Part shown: piece by piece, positions 60,101-64,000 of the stretch
Position numbering within the stretch: the first letter of the stretch is position 1
Layout: each line of letters begins with the position of its first letter
NCBI GenBank assembly: GCA_002897735.1
Contig: BDTW01000056.1
Location: 28,156 to 92,155, forward strand
From: a bacterium BMS3Bbin13
Lineage (GTDB): Bacteria > Pseudomonadota > Gammaproteobacteria > 21-64-14
Direction of reading: 5' to 3'
DNA: 64,000 bases
Notes under the pieces: generated by a model
What the model saw: the letters and a program-made list of their open reading frames with translations, nothing else
What the model was told of the DNA's origin: nothing
The model's database searches: none
Translations under genes and position numbers: made by a program

Positions 60101-60412
60101 TTCATCGCCCTCGCCGGCATCGTCGTGCGCAATTCCCTGCTGCTCATCGACTTCATCCTGGAATACCGCCGCCAAGGCGTGCCGCTCGGCGAGGCCGTGC
60201 GCGAGGCCGGGGCGGTACGCTTCCGCCCGATCCTGCTGACCGCGCTCGCGATCATGTTCGGTTCCGCGGTGATGGTCCAGGACCCGGTCTTCGGCGGACT
60301 GGCCGTAACCCTGATCGCCGGCACCTTCGCCTCCACCATACTGACCCTGTTCGTCATCCCGCTGATGTACCAGATCTGGCAGCGCGGAGCGGCGGCAACC
60401 GGCAACCGATAG
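57128..60412 (+). CDS. RND efflux permease (AcrB/CzcA superfamily)
   Basis: VVRPLEQLMYSLRRVKHVYGYAAADVGVVTVQFEVG, GLLVDAGIVVIENIHRHL, MGAIPLTLIGIFPGHWLF...FIALAGIVVRNSLLLIDFI. Confidence 0.92.
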   Translation: MSSTPGPVLNSAGRLTRAFLHTKITPLIMIAITLFGVLAIIVTPRLYNPEIVVPAAEIIVVRPGNGPKQIQRQVVRPLEQLMYSLRRVKHVYGYAAADVGVVTVQFEVGADETSSLMYLYNELQRNIERLPPGTRRPIVKSIGIDDVPILALTLSSKELTGPQLREVGEHFLTQLHSVPNVGLSTIIGSEPRALKILVDPQRLAGTGISLEHLLGVLEGSNVVAPGGELENDNRRIPLRVNAAFTSVRELGDLIIGVRDRRPVFLKEVATLAQGPRNEQQRAWIAFGKGAHATPDPRNAVTIAIGKRPGTNAVTVAQAVLAKLKTLEREALPEGVRVTVTRDYGHRANEAVNTLIEHLAIAAGVVLIILFFFLGWREGVIVTLLVPLTLFIVLGVGLVIGQTINRITLFALILSLGLLVDAGIVVIENIHRHLHHVRSPRDFATLITEATNEIGNPTNVATLAVILAFIPMLFVTGMMGPFMRPIPIDVPIAMIASLGLAYIVVPYIALRWLRKQAAARREVLERPSLEEKDLSPRDPLRRIFLALFAPLQEHRTRRNLFFGIVLILLLGSLLMPTWQFIRPQGMNGPESPLGVSLKMLPEGNVSTFTIQIQTPAGTALPATDRIARAAARITGRNRYVHDVVGYLGRTGPLSFAGMVRGDEMMRGGDVAQIVVNLVPKDRRPHTAVIGDQVWRALAPLRAEFPATHIMLFLVPPGPPTRAQVVARLYGPDYGTLRRLAHTVSERFRGVYGMINVHDSVTDAHPEYRIHVDQRKAMLAGIVPGQVAGLVHDLVAGKTIGSMFRPTVEPEDIIVRLDRAHRAWIQQIEDLTLTNSMGKRIPLGSIVEIRRVDAAKPVFSRDGHKVVYVMGDVLNYSPEYATLVLDQRLDGRTLAPGVRVTTGNLRFFPSQPDDVSRYQILWGGDMRLTLNVFRDLGTAFLVAMVFIYLLLVAYYQSFVLPLIVMGAIPLTLIGIFPGHWLFHVPFNATSLIGFIALAGIVVRNSLLLIDFILEYRRQGVPLGEAVREAGAVRFRPILLTALAIMFGSAVMVQDPVFGGLAVTLIAGTFASTILTLFVIPLMYQIWQRGAAATGNR

Positions 60413-60754
60413 CTACATTTCAACCGGCGCAATTCGCCTGCACTCATTGCGCCCCGCACCCACACCTCGCCCGTAGCCCGTATATGGTCTCCTCCCCGTT
60501 TGCAAGGCCTTGAGTGGGTCGATGGCAGGGACAGGTTGCGTCCGTATATTCGGCCTGTTGGTGAGGACCCAGGGGGGTTCTCTGGCCACGATGAAATTCG
60601 CGCGTATCGTCCTAATCGGATGAGCGGCCTTGACGGCCACCGGGCTACACAGGTTTTCGATACGCCGGTCTGACCTGTAGTGTCATCGCCCCGCAGGGCC
60701 TTCGCAATCCTCGGGCAGGGTACCTCCTTGCTCGTTGTGTTCGGTTGGCTGCGC

Positions 60755-61770
60755 TCAGGCGCTCTGGGGCGGACCGGGGTGATGGAGCACCGCCCAGCCC
60801 ATGCGGGCCATCTTGTTGGCCATGGCCACCACCGCCTTGTTGAATCCGCGCTCGGCGCGGATGCGGTTGATCCAGCGGCTCAGGCCGTCTTCCTTGCGCG
60901 CCGCTTGGGTGACCACCGCGCGCGCCCCATGGACCAGCAACGCGCGCAGATAGGGATTGCCGCGCTTGCTGATCCCCAGCAGCCGGGGCTTGCCCCCCGT
61001 GGAGTGTTGGCGCGGGACCAGCCCGACCCAGGCCGAGACCTCGCGCCCGCGTCGAAACCCCTCTCCCGCACCCACTTGGCCGTGAAAGGCACTGGCCAGG
61101 ATCGGTCCGTAGCCGGGCAGCGCCTGCAGACGCCGGCACGGCTCGCTCGCGCGCACTTGGCGATGGACCTCCTGGGTATAGAAATCGATATCGGCGTCCA
61201 GATCCTGGAGTCGCCGATACTCCTGGGCCAGCAGGCGGCGCAGGAGTGCACTGAACCCGTTGCCCGCCTCCTCGATCAGCTCGGGCAGGCGCCGGCGCAG
61301 CACCGCGAGCCCTGGGGGCAGCACAATGCCGTACTCGCCCAGCAAGCCGCGCAGGCGATTGCTCAGCGCGGTGCGCTCCTCACACACCCCTGGCGCAGCC
61401 GGTGCAGGGCCTGCAGATCCTGTTGCTCCACCGTCTTGACCGCCACCTCTCGTATCCCAGGGCGGCCCAGCGCCTCGGCAATGGCCCGGGCATCGTTGTA
61501 GTCGTTCTTGTTCCCGCGCACATAGGCCTTCACATGCTGCGCCGGGATCAGCCCCACCGTGTGCCCCAACCCCCGAAGCTCCCGCGCCCAGTAGTGGGCC
61601 CCGGCACAGGCCTCCATCCCTACCCGGCAGGGCGGACATTGGGCAAAGAATCCGAGCACTTGCGCGCGACGCAACTGCTTCTTGCGTACATCCTTACCCC
61701 GCGCGTCAAAACCCACCACGTGAAATACCTGCTTTGCCAAATCCAACCCAATCACGCTAATCTCACCCAT
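60755..61770 (-). pseudogene. IS110-family transposase, frameshifted
   Basis: N-terminal IGLDLAKQVFHVVGFDARGK...NDYNDARAIAEALGRPGIREV (61363-61770) and C-terminal LPGYGPILASAFHG...SAWVGLVPRQHSTGGKPRLLGISKRGNPYLRALLVHGARAVV in a different frame; indel near 61388. Confidence 0.85.
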
Positions 61771-61856
61771 GGTCTCCTCCTCACTCTCACCGATGGTCTA
61801 CAAAATACTTCCATCTTGGCGCATCACGACGCCGAAGTAGAGGGGGAGGAGACCAT

Positions 61857-62290
61857 CTCATCGGATACAGGCCAAAGGCCGAAATCCGGGAACGGCGCCC
61901 GGGTGAAAGGCCGCCCCCCGGATTCCGCTTCGCTCCATCCAGGCCACATGGGATGACATCGATGTAGCCCGGATACAGGCCGCAGGCCGAAATCCGGGAA
62001 TGGCGCCCGGATGAAAGGCCGCTCCCCGGATTGCGCTTCGCTCCATCCAGGCTACAGGGAATGACATCGATGTAGCCCGGATGCAGGCCGCAGGCCGAAA
62101 TCCGAGAATGGCGCCCGGGTGAAAGGCCGCCCCCCGGATTCCGCTTCGCTCCATCCAGGCTACAGGGAATGACATCGATGTAGCCTGGATGCAGGCCGCA
62201 GGCCGAAATCCGGGGACTGCACCACGATGAAGGCCGATCCCCAGATTCCGCTGCGCTCCTTCCAGGCTACATCGGGGAACATCGAATGTA
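61857..62290. repeat. Four-copy array of an approximately 108-bp intergenic repeat with palindromic ends (GTAGCCCGGAT...ATCCAGGCTAC)
   Basis: GATGTAGCC(C/T)GGAT starts at 61961, 62069 and 62177 (108-bp spacing) with an earlier partial copy from about 61857. Confidence 0.9.
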
Positions 62291-62329
62291 GCGGATAGCT
62301 ACTATTGCAGCTATTTCCTGATTGCTGAC

Positions 62330-63022
62330 ATGCTCAGGCGCGGCGTGGATGTGGTGTTTGAGCAGCACGGTGCGCGGATCACCGATTTTCGCAGAGGCGA
62401 GCGGCTCGGCGCACGAGATCACCTGGTGTGCTGGTCCAGGCCCGCCAGGCCTGCCTGGATGAGCGTGGATGAGTACCACGGCTACCCGGATGAAATCAAG
62501 GTACGCGAGGTGAAAGTCGGCAAGAAGGTGTTGGTGAGCACCTTCCTTTCGCCGCGCAAGATGCCCAAAGCCGAGTTGGAGAAGCTGTATTGGCAGCGCT
62601 GGAATGTGGAGCTGGATCTGAGAAACATCAAAACGACCCTGGGCATGGATACACTCTGCTGCAAAACCCCGCAGATGTGCGAGAAGGAGTTCTGGGCCTA
62701 CCTGCTGGCGTACAACTTGATCCGGCTGCTGATGGCCGGGGCTGCTTTGCAGGCGGACGTATTGCCGCGTCAATTGAGATTCAAGCATACGCTGCAGATT
62801 TGGGTGGCGTGGAGTCGACGTCAGTTTCTCTCCGGATCCGGAGAAGACACGGCAAACTTGTTTGTGCTCATTGCACAAATACGGGTAGCCGATCGACCCG
62901 GAAGGATCGAACCGCGAGCGGTCAAACGCCGGCCAAAGCCTTTCCCGCGATTGGATAGACCTCGACAGCAAGCACGGATGGAAATTGAAAAATATGGGCA
63001 TGCGAAGAAGCTACGGGCTTAA
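62330..63022 (+). mobile_element. IS4-family transposase, 5'-truncated
   Basis: YWQRWNVELDLRNIKTTLGMDTLCCKTPQMCEKEFWAYLLAYNLIRLLM (C-terminal catalytic Glu region). N-terminal half missing; upstream sequence abuts the 108-bp repeat array. Confidence 0.8.
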
Positions 63023-63164
63023 CTTAGTGCCATTCACCGAATGAACCTACCGTCGTGCTAGCGCCGCATCCCCCGGTTTTAGCGCCTGGCCGCTTCCCAA
63101 GAGGATCAACACTGAAGCCACCTCCAATCCCGACTCCAACGCGGGGTCCATTTCTATATGCCGT

Positions 63165-63371
63165 TTATCTATCCTTAGATTTTGGATTTTGGAACATCAG
63201 AAGCGAGTTCCACAGTAACCCGGCAAGTACTGTAACTCCGCCCGCCCATCCAATAAGCACACCAATTTCCCTCGCACCAAGGAATGCAATACCGAAGCCC
63301 GATGCACCCATGAGAATTCCAATCGTAGCGAGTTTAAGACCACGAAGCTTATCGGACCCGATATCAAACAT
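63165..63371 (-). CDS. Small membrane protein (68 aa), candidate immunity protein
   Basis: Two hydrophobic segments (KLATIGILMGASGFGIAFLGA, IGVLIGWAGGVTVLAGLLWNSLLMF); directly downstream of the RHS toxin tail. Confidence 0.55.
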   Translation of the reverse strand: MFDIGSDKLRGLKLATIGILMGASGFGIAFLGAREIGVLIGWAGGVTVLAGLLWNSLLMFQNPKSKDR

Positions 63372-63382
63372 GCAGGTAATCC

Positions 63383-64000
63383 TTATTTAAGACAGTGATA
63401 AACTGTGGTGCAAATGTTCTTCCCCGCCGCAGCTCCATAACCAATTCCTCCGTGGAGGCCACGGCTTACACCATCTTTAGATATTTCCCCGCCTTCATAG
63501 ATTGCCTTTCCGCCACTGACGAAATATGAAGTGCTTTTCTTAGTTCCAGAGCAGAGGTTCTCTTTGGAAAGGGCTACAGAAGGGCCTAGATCGATTTCAG
63601 TACCAAACGCCTTAGTCTTGCATGTTGTGGTGTAGAAACACGCATTTCCCTTTGTGTCGAATGCAAATCCGGATTGAGCGCTTCCTCCCCAGAAGTAATA
63701 TTGAAAGCTGCCTCCTGAACCAAAGGCAATGCTAGCCAATCCTTTGGGGTCCACCCAGCGTAGCGGATCCCCCCTAACATAAGCATACAGGTTGGTTCCC
63801 GCAGCCAACCCGATCGGATCGCTCTCCACATACCGCCCAGTACTCGGATCGTAATCCCGGAAGTAGTTGTAGTACAGTCCCGACTCCCGGTCATAGTATT
63901 GTCCCGAAAAGCGCAGGTTGAATGTGACCTTCTTCCCATCTCCGCCCGGATCTGGGTTGATGGTGGCCTGCCCGAAGGGGGTGTAACTCGCCTGCCAGAC
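63383..64000 (-). CDS. RHS-repeat core C-terminus with variable toxin-like tail (N-terminal part outside window)
   Basis: Open to window edge: VTFNLRFSGQYYDRESGLYYNYFRDYDPSTGRYVESDPIGLAAGTNLYAYVRGDPLRWVDPKGL (RHS core hallmark), then about 105 aa of unrelated Gly/Ser/Cys-containing sequence. Confidence 0.88.
   Translation of the reverse strand, partial: VWQASYTPFGQATINPDPGGDGKKVTFNLRFSGQYYDRESGLYYNYFRDYDPSTGRYVESDPIGLAAGTNLYAYVRGDPLRWVDPKGLASIAFGSGGSFQYYFWGGSAQSGFAFDTKGNACFYTTTCKTKAFGTEIDLGPSVALSKENLCSGTKKSTSYFVSGGKAIYEGGEISKDGVSRGLHGGIGYGAAAGKNICTTVYHCLK

Noticed and set aside
61857-62290. CRISPR-like array
   Set aside because: About 108-bp repeats are contiguous with internal dyad symmetry and no spacers; they are intergenic repeats.
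1-64000. tRNA or rRNA genes
   Set aside because: No tRNA cloverleaf or rRNA-like conserved stretch recognised on reading; a tRNAscan/Infernal run would be decisive.

Overview
High-GC bacterial chromosomal window, probably from a gammaproteobacterial-type chemolithotroph or methanotroph (lineage is inference only). Left third: hopanoid-type RND and membrane genes (HpnN/HpnL-like), a serine-hydrolase-like gene, and a conserved unknown gene. These are followed by two unusual redox loci facing each other across a divergent intergenic region. (A) The minus-strand pair encodes a 1140-aa fusion of a molybdopterin (Mo-bis-MGD) oxidoreductase with an intact NifS/IscS-type cysteine desulfurase, followed by an ATP-grasp protein. 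(B) The plus-strand set is an SQR-like flavoprotein followed by a complex-I-like operon nuoA-[B~HMBDx5~D]-H-J-K-L-M-N. It has no nuoE/F/G/I. Its peripheral-arm subunit is one polypeptide in which a NuoB-like domain without Fe-S cysteines and a NuoD-like domain without the quinone-site histidines are joined by five near-identical 46-aa heavy-metal-binding repeats. The membrane antiporter-like subunits look intact. Locus B is my leading candidate for an undescribed system, and the Mo-oxidoreductase/desulfurase fusion is second. Middle: central-carbon genes (glucan phosphorylase, phosphoketolase, acetate kinase, PEP synthase, class I FBA), FtsH, a P-type H+-ATPase, and a PorGAB plus GltD-like/ferredoxin operon. 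A ~6 kb island (about 32.5-38.7 kb) interrupts them. It holds an integron-integrase remnant, a gene cassette with an attC-like site, a possible group II intron fragment, seven copies of a REP-like palindrome, RAYT transposase debris, an AT-rich DUF89 gene and a Fic remnant. Right end: a TolC/MFP/RND efflux operon, IS110 and IS4 debris, a 108-bp repeat array, and an RHS toxin tail with a small putative immunity protein. All assignments come from reading the sequence; no database search was run.
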